From: Lagopus muta
Taxonomy: Eukaryota > Chordata > Aves > Galliformes > Phasianidae
Assembly: GCF_023343835.1 (NCBI RefSeq)
Contig: NC_064466.1
Coordinates: forward strand, 1-64,000
Length of the DNA: 64,000 bases
Direction: 5' to 3'
Each line of letters begins with the position of its first letter. The stretch's first letter is position 1. Positions 1-11,080 of this stretch are shown piece after piece. The notes below the pieces were generated by a model that searched no databases, had not been told where the DNA came from, and saw nothing but the letters and a program-made list of their open reading frames with translations. A program made the translations under genes and the position numbers.

Positions 1-750
1 CTCCTTCTCCTCACCTCCTCACCTTCTCCTCTCCTGCTCCTCTCCTCCTCTCCTCCATCCTCTCCTATGCTCCTCACCCCATCCTCTTCTCCTCTCCTCC
101 TCCTCTCTTCCTCCTCCCCTCCTCTCCTTCTCCTCTCCTGCTCCTCTCCTCTCCTCCTCACCTCCTCACCCTTCATCCCTCTCCTGCTCCTCACCTCATC
201 CTCTCCTTCTCCTCACCTCCATCCTCTTCCTTCTCCTCTCCTCCTCTCTCTGCTCCTCTCCTCCCTCACCTCCTCTCCTGCTCCTCACCTCCATCCTCTC
301 CTCCTCACCCCATCCTCTCCTTCTCCTCACCTCCTCATCTCCTCTCATGCTCCTCTCCTCCTCACCTCTCCTCTCCTACTCCTCTCCTCCTCTCCCTCCA
401 CTCCTTCCTCCTCCTCTCCTCTCTCCTCCTCCTCACCTCCCTCCTCCTCCCTCCTCCTCTCTCCTCTCCTACTCCTCTCCTCCTCCTCCATCCTCTCCTC
501 CTCCTCTCCTCCTCCTCATCTCCTCTCCTCCTCTTCTCCATCCTCTCCTCCATCACCTCCATCCTCTCCTCCTCCTCTCCTCTCCTCCTACTCCTCTCCT
601 CCTCCTCCATCCTCACCTCCTCCTCCTCTCCTCCTCACCTCCTCCTCACCTCCATCCCTCACCTCCTCCTCTCCTCCTCTCCTGCTTCTCACCCTCCATC
701 CTCTCTCTCCTCACCTCCTCCTCTCCTCCTCACCTCCATCCTCTCCTCCT
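1..750 (-). repeat. BRD4: CT-rich (GA-rich on gene strand) minisatellite, truncated by window edge
   Basis: Irregular units of CTCCTCACCTCCATCCTCTC and shorter versions, all pyrimidine on the plus strand with no purine except scattered A and rare G. It begins at the exon 17 donor and runs to the edge. The gene-strand unit resembles the exon 17 end plus donor. The open frames inside it (Leu/Ser/Pro or Arg/Glu only) are artefacts of composition. Confidence 0.9.
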
Positions 751-753
751 CAC

Positions 754-966
754 CTCATCCTCTCCTGCTCCCGTCTCAGCCGTTCCTTCTCCCTCTCCAC
801 CTGCTCCGCCTGAGCTTTCAGCGCCTTCTCGCGCTCCTCCTTCTCCCTCGCCGCCCTTTTGAACTGCTCGAAGCTGTCGCTGGACGACTTGGCGGTGGAG
901 GACGGCGTGGTGGGATGCTTCTGCACCAGGCTGGCCCAAGAGCCCAGTGTTCTTGATTTTTAGGTC
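754..966 (-). CDS. BRD4: BRD4 exon 17 (last coding exon in window), one frame shift
   Basis: It starts DLKIKN and, after one surplus C in AACACTGGG (about 941-949), continues in the conserved frame as [20 protein letters not shown], then [20 protein letters not shown] and a charged helix with [11 protein letters not shown]. It ends in an Arg codon split by donor GTGAGG. The expected remaining exon with the Gln run and the acidic C-terminal motif is not in the window. The following intron begins directly with the CT array. Confidence 0.88.
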
Positions 967-1149
967 CTGCGGCAAGGAGGAATTGGCCATGGGAAGGGGT
1001 GAGGGTCGATGGTCGGTCAACGCAAGAATAAGAAGGGTCTCGGAAGGTTAAAAGAGGGAGAGGCTCTTTCTGAGCCCCTCTGATGGTGGACTGGCACTCT
1101 TGATGTGATGGAAGGATGGAAAGGGGGGGAGGGTCCTTAAAGATCATAG

Positions 1150-3365
1150 AAATACAGAATGGGGAGGGGTGGGAGGTCCTCAATGGTCACTGGACCATGA
1201 GATGGGTTGGGGTTGGGTTGGGAGGGTCCTTAAGGTCACAGGACCAGGAGATGGGTTAGGGTTGGGTTGGGAGGGTCCTTAAAGATCGCAGAACCATCAG
1301 ATGGGTTGGGGGTTGGGTTGGGAGGGTCATCAAAGGTCACAGGACCATGGGACCATACAATGGGTTGGGTTGGGAGGGTCCTTAAAGATCACAGAAACTA
1401 CAGAATGCTTGGAGTTGGGTTGGGGAGGGTCTTTGAAAGTCACAGATCTACAAAATGGGTTGGAGTTGGGTTGGGAGGGTCCCTTAAAGGTCACAGGACC
1501 ATGGGACCATACAATGGGTTGGGTTGGAAGGGTCCTTAATGATCACAGGACCATGAGATGGGTTGGAGTTGGGTTGGGAGGGTCCTTAAAGGTCACAGGA
1601 CCAGGAGATGGGTTGGGGTTGGGTTGGGAGGGTCCTTAAAGATCACAGAACCATCAGATGGGTTGGGGTTGGATTGGAAGGGTCCCTTAAAGATCACAGA
1701 ACCATCAGATGGTTTGGAATTGGTGTTGGAAGGGTCCTTAAAGATCACAGAACCTTCAGATGGGTTGGAATTGGGTTGGGAGGGTCCTTAAAGATCACAG
1801 AACCCATGAGATGGTTGGAATTGGGTTGGAAGGGTCCTTAAAGATCACCGAACCATCAGATGGGTTGCGGTTGGGTTGGGGAGGGTCCTTAAAGATCACA
1901 GAACCATCAGATGGTTGGGGTTGGGATGGAGTTGGGTTGGGAGGGTCCTTAAAGATCACAGAACCATCAGATGGGTTGGGGTTGGGTTAGAAGGGTCTCA
2001 ATGGTCACAGAACCATCAGATGGGTTGGGGTTGGATTGGAAGGGTCCTTAAAGATCACAGAACCATCAGATGGGTTGGGTTTGGATTGGAAGGGTCCTTA
2101 AAGATCACAGAACCATCAGATGGGTTGGAGGTGGGTTGGAAGGGTCCTCAATGGTCACTGGACCATGAGATGCGTTGGGGTTGGGTTGGGAGGGTCCTTA
2201 AAGATCACAGAACCATCAGATGGGTTGGAGTTGGGTTGGAAGGGTCCTTAAAGGTCACAGAACCATCAGATGGGTTGGGGTTGGATTGGGAGGGTCATCA
2301 AAGGTCACAGGACCATGGGACCATACAATGGGTTGGGTTGGGAGGGTCCTTAAGATCACAGAACTACAGAATGGCTTGGAGTTGGGTTGGGAGGGTCTTT
2401 GAAAGTCACAGATCTACAAAATGGGTTGGAGTTGGGTTGGGAGGATCCTTTAAAGGTCACAGGACCATGGGACCATACAATGGGTTGGGTTTGGAAGGGT
2501 CCTTAATGATCACAGGACCATCAGATGGGTTGGGGTTGGTTGGGAGGGTCCTTAAAAGGTCACAGGACCATCAGATTGGTTGGGGTTGGGTTGGGAGGGT
2601 CCTTAAAGGTCACAGGACCATCAGATGGGTTGGGGTTGGGTTTGGGAGGGTCCTTAAAGGTCACAGGACCATCAGATGGGTTGGAGTTGGGTTGGGAGGG
2701 TCCTTAAAGATCACAGAACCATCAGATGGGTTGGGGTTGGATTGGAAGGGTCCTTAAAGGTCACAGAACCATCAGATTGGTTGGGGTTAGATTGGAAGGG
2801 TCCCTTAAAGGTCACAGGACCAGGAGATGGGTTGGGGTTGGTTGGTAGGGTCCTAAAGGTCACAGAACCATCAGATGGGTTGGAATTGGGTTGGAAGGGT
2901 CCTTAAAGATCACAGAACCATCAGATGGGTTGGGGTTGGGGTTGGAAGGGTCCTTAAAGATCACAGAACCATGGAACCATACATAGTTGGGTTGGGAGGG
3001 TCCTTAAAGATCACAGAACCATCAGGTGGGTTGGGGTTGGGTTGGAAGAGTCCTCAATGGTCCACTGGACCATGAGATGGGTTGGGGTTGGATTGGAAGG
3101 GTCCTCAATGGTCACTGGACCATGAGATGCGCTGGGGTTGGGTTGGGAGGGTCCTTAAAGGTCACAGAACCATGAACCATACAATGAGGTTGGGTTGGGA
3201 GGGTCCTTAAAGATCACAGGACCATCAGATGGGTTGGAATTGGGTTGGAAGGGTCCTTAAAGGTCACAGAACCATGGAACATACAATAGGTTGGGTTGGG
3301 AGGGTCCTTAAAGATCACAGAACTACAGAATAGGTTGGAGTTGGGTTGGAAGGGTCCTTAAAGAT
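1150..3365 (+). repeat. 50-bp G-rich minisatellite, about 44 copies
   Basis: The unit is GGGTTGGGGTTGGGTTGGGA followed by GGGTCCTTAAAGATCACAGA and ACCATCAGAT. The second part matches the 3' end of avian CR1. Each full unit contains five G runs of three or more. It fills nearly all of the intron between exons 17 and 16. Confidence 0.93.
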
Positions 3366-3485
3366 CACCGAACCGCGAGATCGCAGCACCGCTGGTTTGA
3401 AAGGGAGCTCAGAACCCCTCGCAGCCCTGGGCGCCTCCGGGGCCGGGCGCCGTTTTGGGGCTTTTCCCTCTGGGGAGCAGCGCAC

Positions 3486-3616
3486 CTTTTTAGGGGCGAC
3501 GGGCGTTTTGGGTTCCTGCTTCTGCCTCTCCTTGTCCTGCACGCCCGGCGGCGGCGCGTTCTGCTCGGGGGGTCTGATGACGGGCCGCCCGCCCTCCATG
3601 GGCTTCATCTCCGTTC
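3486..3616 (-). CDS. BRD4: BRD4 exon 16
   Basis: This exon reads [20 protein letters not shown], then [20 protein letters not shown] and PKK, in a single frame and phase 1 to 0. Relative to human the changes are conservative (EGGRP for DVGRP, VQDKERQ for APDKDKQ). Acceptor TTGCAG; donor GTGCGC. No disturbance. Confidence 0.93.
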
Positions 3617-3696
3617 CTGCAACAACGGCGGCCCCGTGAGCGGCGGTCCAACGCGATTCCCCGCGCCCGGCCGGAGCCGGGGGTCTGCACACTCAC

Positions 3697-3855
3697 TCTG
3701 CGGGATGTGGGCGGGGGGTTTGATGCTCTCGGGGTGTTTCGGGGGGTCCTGCCTCAAAGGGGGGCTGAGGTTTCGTTCCGGATGACGGGAGAATGCATCT
3801 TCTCCTCCTTCACCACCATGGGCTGCGATTGCACGACGGAGGCGGATCGCATCTC
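3697..3855 (-). CDS. BRD4: BRD4 exon 15, one frame shift
   Basis: First half reads EMRSASVVQSQPMVVKEEKM followed by HSPVIRNE; the second half reads in another frame LSPPLRQDPPKHPESIKPPA. The conserved protein is continuous, so one base is missing (or two extra) at about 3776-3782. It ends CAGA at donor GTGAGT, phase 1. The intron before it is only 167 bases. Confidence 0.88.
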
Positions 3856-4022
3856 CTGCCACGGAGCAGAGCGGGGATGGAGGGGAGGGGGGGGGGATGG
3901 GGAGGGGGTCAGGCACTGCGCGGCCCCCTGCGGCAGCGACCCCCCGCCCGGCCCCCAGCACGCCGACGTGGCTGAGCGGCTCTGCGCCCCGGGCCGGGGC
4001 CTCGGCGCCCGTTTTCCTTTAC

Positions 4023-4136
4023 CTGCTTTTTTGGCTGGATGTTTTGTTGAGGTGGCGACTGGTGAACCAAGCCCTGGAACGGCGGCATCTGTGGGGAATG
4101 CATCATGAGAGGGGAAGGGGCTTTCCCGCAAGTGAC
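4023..4136 (-). CDS. BRD4: BRD4 exon 14, one frame shift
   Basis: It opens with GT CAC TTG CGG GAA (GHLRE, family-like) and then needs one base fewer in the A run to continue [16 protein letters not shown] and [14 protein letters not shown]. Both halves are recognisable, 114 bases in all, acceptor TTGCAG, donor GTAAAG. The disturbed point is the AAA at about 4119-4121. Confidence 0.88.
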
Positions 4137-4174
4137 CTGCAAACAGTTCGGCACCAGTCAGTCAATGCTGTTCG

Positions 4175-5365
4175 GCGACGCCGCGTCGCGACACGCACCG
4201 CCCTATCGCGACACACGGCGCCCTATCGCGACACACAGCGCCGTATCGTGACACACAGCGCCCTATTGGGATACGCACTGCCCCATCACACACCGCCCGC
4301 GTTGCGACACACAGTGCCACATCGCGACACACGGTGCTGTATCGCGACACACAGCGCCGTACTGGGATACGCACTGCCCTATCATACCGCCCAGTCGCGA
4401 CACACAGCGCCATATCGCGACACACAGCGCCCTATTAGGATACGCACTGCCCTATCACACCACCCTGTCTCAACACACAGCACCGTATCGCGACACGCAC
4501 CGCCCTATCGCGACACACAGCACTGTACTGGAATATGCACTGCCCTATCACACCGCCCTGTTGCGACACACAGCGCCGTATCGTGACACATAGCGCCCTA
4601 TTGGGATACGCACTGCCCTATCACACCACCCTGTCTCAACACACAGCACCATATCGCGACACGCACCCCGCCCTATCGCGACACACACCGCCCTATCGCG
4701 ACACACAGCACTGTACTGGGATACGCACTGCCCTATCACACCGCCCTGTCTCAACACACAGTGCCATATTCGCGACACACAGCGCCGTATCGTGACACAC
4801 AGCACCGTACTGGGATACGCACTGCCCTATCACACTGCCCTGTCGCGACACACAGCGCCGTATCGTGACAAACTGCACCCTATTGGGATACACACTTGCC
4901 CTATCACACTGACCTGTCGCGACACACAGCGCCGTATCGGGGCACATCCTGCCCTATAGCGACATGTACCACCCTATCACGACACACACTGCCCTATCAC
5001 GACACACAGCGCCCTGTCGTGACACAAAGCACTGTATCAGGACACACCACTGTCCTACTGCGCTGCCCTATCACAACACACACCGCTCTGCCACAACGCA
5101 CGCCACCCTATCGCAACACACAGCACTGTATCGTGACATCCACTGCCCTATCACAACATGTAGTACCCTATCACAACACACAGTGCCCTATTGCGACACA
5201 CGGTGCCATATCGGGACACACGCCCACCCTTACACAACACACGCTGCTCTGTCACAACACGCACCACCCTACCATGGACTCGTACCCACCTTATCACGAC
5301 ACACAGTGCCCTATCGCAACACATTGTGCTATCGCAACACACAGCACCCTATCGCAACACAACAT
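4175..5365 (+). repeat. 20-bp minisatellite (CGCCCTATCGCGACACACAG)
   Basis: About 60 units of 20 bp with variants such as GCCCTATTGGGATACGCACT alternating in a loose higher-order pattern. CpG-rich on the left, decaying to CA/TG versions on the right, which suggests CpG deamination. It lies in the intron between exons 14 and 13 and directly abuts the next array. Confidence 0.92.
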
Positions 5366-8300
5366 CCTCTCAATGGAAAGTGTTTGGTGCCAACACGCGT
5401 TGGCCGACACCCAGCAAAGGTTGTCTGGTGCCAATAAACCTTGGCCAACACCGAATGGAGAGGATCTGGTACCCAACACGCGTTGGCCACACCCAAAATG
5501 GAGTGGCTGGGACCCAATACATGGCCAACAGCCAATGGAGAGTGTTTGGTGCCAACACACGTAGGCCAACACCCAACAAAGGGAGTCTGGGACCCAATGC
5601 ATGGCCAGCACCCAAGGGAGAGTGCCTGGGATCAACACATGTTGGCCAATGCCCAATGGAGAGGATCTGGTACCCAACACACGTTGGCCAACACCAAAAT
5701 GGAGTGGCTGGGACCCAATACATGGCCAACACCCAGTGGAGAGTGTCAGGGACCCAACACACCTTGAGCAGCACCCAATGGAGAGTGCCTGGTGCCAACA
5801 CACCTTGGCCAACACCCCAGCAATGAGTGCCTGGGACCAAATAAAAGGCCAACATCCAAGGGAGAGTGCCTGGGATCAACACAGGCCGTCCAACACCCAG
5901 CAAAGTGTGTCAGGGACCCAACACACCTTGAGCAGCACCCAATGGAGAGTGTCTGGGACCAAATACACGGCCAACACCCAATGGAGAGTGTTTGGTACCA
6001 ACACATGTTGGCCAACACCCAACAAATGGTGTCTGGGACCCAATGCATGGCCAACACCCATCAGAGAGTGTCCAGATCCTGACACACGTCGCCCAACACC
6101 CAACAAAGGGTGTCTGGGACCCAACACACCTTGACCAGCACCCAATGGAGTGTCTGGTGCCAACAAACCTTGCCCACACCCATTGGAGAGTGCCTGGGAC
6201 CCAATACATGGCCAACACCCAGCGGAGAGTGTCAGGGACCCAACAACACCATGACCAGCACCCAATGGAGAGTGCCTGGTGCCAACACACCTTGGCCAAC
6301 ACCCAGCAATGAGTGTCTGGGACCAAATAAATGGCCAACATCCATGGGAGAGTGCCTGGGATCAACACAGGCCGTCCAACACCCAGCAAAGTGTGTCAGG
6401 GACCCAATAGACCTTGACCAACACGCAGTAGAGAGTGTCTGGTGCCAACAAACCTTTGCCAACACCCAATGGAGAGGATCTGGTACCCAGCACACCGGCC
6501 AACACCCAATGGAGAGTGTTTGGTACCAACACGCGATGGCCAACACCCAGCAGAGAGCGTCCAGATCCTGACACACCTTGACCAACACCCAACAAAGTGT
6601 GTCTGGGACCCAACACACCTTGACCAACACCCAATGGAGAGTGTCTGGTGCCAACACACGTTGGCCAACACCCAACAATGAGTGTCTGGTACCAAATAAA
6701 AGGCCAACATCCAAGGGAGAGTGCCTGGGACCAACACACGTCGGCCAACACCCAACAAAGGGTGCCTGGGACCCAAGGCATGGCCAACACCCAGTGGAGA
6801 GTGTTTGGTACCAACACACGTTGGCCAACACCCAGTGGAGAGTGTCCAGATCCTGACACACGTTGGCCAACACCCAACAAAGGGTGTCTGGGACCCAATA
6901 CACCTTGACCAACACGCAGTAGAGAGTGTCTGGTGCCAACAAACCTTGGCCAACACCCAATGGAGAGGATCTGGTACCCAGCACACGACCAACACCCAAT
7001 GGAGAGTGTTTGGTACCAACACGCGTTGGCCAACACCCATCAGAGAGTGCCCAGATCCTGACACACCTTGGCCAACACCAAAATGGAGTGGCTGGTACCC
7101 AATACACGGCCAACACCCAGTGGAGTGTCTGGTGTCAACACACATCGTCCAACACCCAACAATGAGTGCCTGGGACCAACACACCTTAACCAACACTCAG
7201 CAAAGGGTGTCTGGTGCCAACAAACCTTGGCCAACACCCATCAGAGAGTGCCTGGACCCAAAGCATGGCCAACACCCAAGGAAGAGTGCCTGGGACCAAC
7301 ACACGTCGGCCAACACCCAACAATGAGTGCCTGGGACCAAATAAATGGCCAGCACCCAAGGGAGAGTGCCTGGGATCAACACATGTTGGCCAATGCCCAA
7401 TGGAGAGGATCTGGTACCCAACACAGGTTGGTCAACACCAAAATGAAGTGGCTGGGACCCAACACACCGCCAACACCCAGCGGAGAGTGTCTGGGACCCA
7501 ACACACCTTGACCAGCACCCAATGGAGAGTGCCTGGTGCCAACACACGTTGGCCAACACCCAGCAATGAGTGTCTGGGACCAAAATAAAAGGCCAACATC
7601 CAAGGGAGAGTGCCTGGGATCAACACAGGCTGTCCAACACCCAACAAAGGGAGCCTGGGACCCAACACACCCTTGACCAGCACCCAATGGAGAGTGTCTG
7701 GTGCCAACACACCTTGGCCAACACCCATTGGAGAGTGCCTGGGACCCAATACACTTTGGCCAACACCCAGTAGAGAGTGTTTTGTGTCAACACACGTTGG
7801 CCAATGCCCAACAATGAGTGTCTGGGACCAAATAAAAGGCCAACATCCAAGGGAGAGTGCCTGGGATCAACACACGTCATCCAGCACCCAAAAATGAGTG
7901 TCTGGGACCAACACACCTTAACCAACACCCAGCAAAGGGTGTCTGGTGCCAACAAACCTTGGCCAACACCCAACAAAGGGTGGCCTGGGACCAAATACAT
8001 TTTGGCCAACACCCAATGGAGAGTGTTTGGTACCAACACACATTGGCCAACACCCATCAGAGAGTGTCCAGATCCTGACACACCTTGACCAACACCCAAC
8101 AAAGGGTGCCTGGGACCCAATACACTTGGGCTAACACCCAATGGAGAGTGTCTGGTGCCAACACACGTCATCCAACACCCAACAAAGGGTGTGTGGGACC
8201 CAATGCATGGCCAACACCCATCAGAGAGTGTCCAGATCCTGACACATGTCGCCCAACACCCAACAAAGGGTGTCTGGGACCCAATACGCTTGGCCAACAC

Positions 8301-8375
8301 CCAACAGAGAGTGTTTTGTGTCAACACATGTTGGCCAACACCCAGCAAAAGGTGCCTGGTGCCAACACACCCCCA
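5366..8375 (+). repeat. 41-bp minisatellite, about 73 copies
   Basis: The unit is CCAACACACGTTGGCCAACA then CCCAATGGAGAGTGTCTGGT and G. Variants (AGCAATGAGTGCCTGGGACC, TCAGAGAGTGTCCAGATCCT) recur in blocks, showing higher-order duplication. Long open frames on both strands arise only because the unit lacks stops in most phases. It fills the rest of the exon 14-13 intron. Confidence 0.93.
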
Positions 8376-8547
8376 TCCGACGCTCAGAACGAGCCCGGAA
8401 CACAACGGAGCGCCCAGCACCCAACCCGAGTTGGCTGAAACCCCCACGAGGTGCCCGATACCCGCAGCCAAGCGCCCTCGGAGGCGCCGCCGAGCCACCC
8501 CTGCGTCACCAAAGGGTGCAGGGTCTGCGGCCTCGGCTCCTGCTCAC

Positions 8548-9085
8548 CGGTCGAGTAGGGATCGGGCTTATGGTGCCGTGGTGAGGGGTGATGCTGGATG
8601 ACTTGCTGAGGTTTCGCCGGCTGCGGAGGCTGCGGCGGCGGCGGCTGCGGGGGCTGATGCTGCTGCGGAGGTGGCTGCGGTTGGGGGATGTGGGAAGGGA
8701 AGGGCATGGGTTGCATGTGCATGGGCCTCTGCTGGGGTTGGTGCTGCAGCTGCTGCACCGCGGGGTGCGCCGGAGGCTGCAGGGGAGGCTGGGGCTGCGA
8801 CTGGACCTTCACTGAAGGGAGAAGAGGAGTCTGCGGCTGCACTTTCTGCAGCTGTTGAAGGTAGAGCTGCATCTGGCTGGTGCTCAGGAGGCAGGCTGTG
8901 GTGAGGCGGGGGAGGCTCCTCGTCCTCCAGCAGGACTTGGGGAGGCTGGGGCAGAGGCGGCTGAGGGAGCATGGGCTGCTGGCTGATGGCTGGCGAGACG
9001 GCCGGCGGGCGCGGAGGCTTCGGGGGCAGAGCGGCGGCGCGGTTGCTGGGTCTCGAGGGCTGCTGAGGCAGAGCGTTGTGCAAAG
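8548..9085 (-). CDS. BRD4: BRD4 exon 13: long Pro/Gln-rich exon, one frame shift
   Basis: It starts [20 protein letters not shown], then [12 protein letters not shown] and [12 protein letters not shown]. After the C run near 8918-8922 the conserved sequence continues one base out: [20 protein letters not shown], then a Gln/Pro stretch and [20 protein letters not shown]. It ends STG at donor GTGAGC, phase 1. An upstream acceptor (CACCAG, exon from 9108) would add 23 bases and join in frame with exon 12 ending at 12660. The shift at the C run has no splicing explanation. Confidence 0.88.
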
Positions 9086-9164
9086 CTGGGGAGAGACGGA
9101 CAGGGAAGCTGGTGAGAAAGGTGGAGGGCGACTTTCGGCGCGGTCGGATGAGGGGGATCGGTTT

Positions 9165-9345
9165 TGAAGTCCAGTTCTTCCCTCAGAGGGCAATAAGGTC
9201 GGGGTGCTGCTGCCCCATCCCTGCAGGCGCCCGTGGGGCCCTGAGCTGGAGGGGGGCACCCAGCCGTGGCAGGGGTCAGCCTGGGGGGGGGGCTTGGGTC
9301 CCTTCCAACCCAACCGTGCTGTGATCCCATCATTCTACCATCTGT
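9165..9345 (+). mobile_element. CR1 LINE fragment (3' part)
   Basis: GGCAATAAGGTCGGGGTGCT and CCCGTGGGGCCCTGAGCTGG followed by a CCTTCCAACCC end resemble the 3' region of avian CR1 in plus orientation. Divergent, so subfamily is not assigned. Confidence 0.5.
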
Positions 9346-9570
9346 GAGGACCCTTCCAACCCAAGTCATGCTGCGATTCGATGGTTCTGTGACCTTCAAG
9401 GACTCTTTGCGACCCCAACCCAAGTCATTCTGCGGTTATCTGACCTTCAAGGACCCTTTGAACCCAACCCAATCCATTCCACGGCTCTGCGCTCACTGAA
9501 GACCCTTCTAAACCCGTTATTGTATGGTTTTATGGTCTTTAAGGTCCCTTCCAACCCAGACCGGTTTGGG
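9345..9570 (+). repeat. CR1-tail-like repeat, about 5 degenerate copies
   Basis: Units of about 45 bp with GACCTTCAAGGACCCTTTG and ACCCAACCCAA, the reverse complement of the GGTTGGAAGGGTCCTTGAAG unit seen elsewhere in this window. Confidence 0.6.
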
Positions 9571-9689
9571 ATCTGCCATCCAAGATTCTACCCAACGCCT
9601 CCAGCAGGACACCAACCCCACATCTGCCTCCTCCTCCCACCGCTGTGGACGCCCCGGCACCCATCACAAGGTGCCAGCACACAGTGCAG

Positions 9690-11080
9690 GGCACCCAGCA
9701 CCAAAATGCAGAGGGTCCAACAGCCAACCAAGCACCCAGCACCCAAGGCAGAGCACCCAGAACCCAATACAGAGCACCCAGAACCCAACAGAGCACCCAG
9801 AACCAATGCAGAGCACCCAGAACCCAACACAGAGCACCCAGAACCCAAGGCAGAGCACCCAGAACCCAACAGAGCACCCAGAACCAAGGCAGAGCACCCA
9901 GAACCTAACACAGAGCACCCAGAACCCAACACAGAGCACCCAGAACCCAACAGAGCACTCAGAACCCAACACAGAGCACCCAGAACCCAACACAGAGCAC
10001 CCAGAACCCAATGCAGAGCACCCAGAACCCAACACAGAGCACCCAGAACCCAAGGCAGAGCACCCAGAACCCAAGGGAGAGCACCCAGAACCAAGGCAGA
10101 GCACCCAGAACCTAACACAGAGCACCCAGAACCAAGGCAGAGCACCCAGAACCCAACAGAGCACTCAGAACCCAACACAGAGCACCCAGAACCCAATGCA
10201 GAGCACCCAGAACCCAACAGAGCACCCAGAACCCAACACAGAGCACCCAGAACCCAAGGCAGAGCACCCAGAACCCAAGGGAGAGCACCCAGAACCAAGG
10301 CAGAGCACCCAGAACCTAACACAGAGCACTCAGAACCCAACACAGAGCACCCAGAACCCAATGCAGAGCACCCAGAAACCCAACAGAGCACCCAGAACCA
10401 ATGCAGAGCACCCAGAACCCAACGCAGAGCACCCAGAACCCAATGCAGAGCACCCAGAACCCAACAGAGCACTCAGAACCCAACACAGAGCACCCAGAAC
10501 CCAACACAGAGCACCCAGAACCCAACGCAGAGCACCCAGAACCCAACAGAGCACCCAGAACCCAACGCAGAGCAGCCAGAACCAACACAGAGCACCCAGA
10601 ACCAATGCAGAGCACTCAGAACCCAACACAGAGCACCCAGAACCAACGCAGAGCACCCAGAACCCAACAGAGCACCCAGAACCCAACACAGAGCAGCCAG
10701 AACCCAACACAGAGCACCCAGAACCAATGCAGAGCACCCAGAACCCAACACAGAGCACCCAGAACCAATGCAGAGCACCCAGAACCAATGCAGAGCACCC
10801 AGAACCCAACACAGAGCACCCAGAACCAAGGCAGAGCACCCAAAACCAACACAGAGCACCCAGAACCCAACACAGAGCACCCAGAACCAAGGCAGAGCAC
10901 CCAGAACCCAACACAGAGCACCCAGAACCAATGCAGAGCACCCAGAACCAATGCAGAGCACCCAGAACCAATGCAGAGCACCCAGAACCCAACACAGAGC
11001 ACCCAGCACCCAACACAGAGCACCCAGAACCCAACACAGAGCACCCAGAGCCCAATGCAGAGCACCCAGCACCCAACAAA
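9690..11080 (+). repeat. 21-bp minisatellite (AGCACCCAGAACCCAACACAG)
   Basis: About 66 units of 18-21 bp, CA/AG-rich. Units of 20 and 21 bp alternate, so every plus frame stays open for hundreds of codons; there is no coding signal in this. Intron between exons 13 and 12. Confidence 0.93.

Noticed and set aside
67..862. Leu/Ser/Pro-rich frame at the left edge
   Set aside because: Pure CT repeat; the real coding content here is BRD4 exon 17 on the other strand.
4175..5365. CRISPR-like short repeats
   Set aside because: Contiguous 20-bp units without spacers.
5441..8440. Many 100-290-codon frames on both strands
   Set aside because: By-products of the 41-bp array; no conserved residues beyond the unit.
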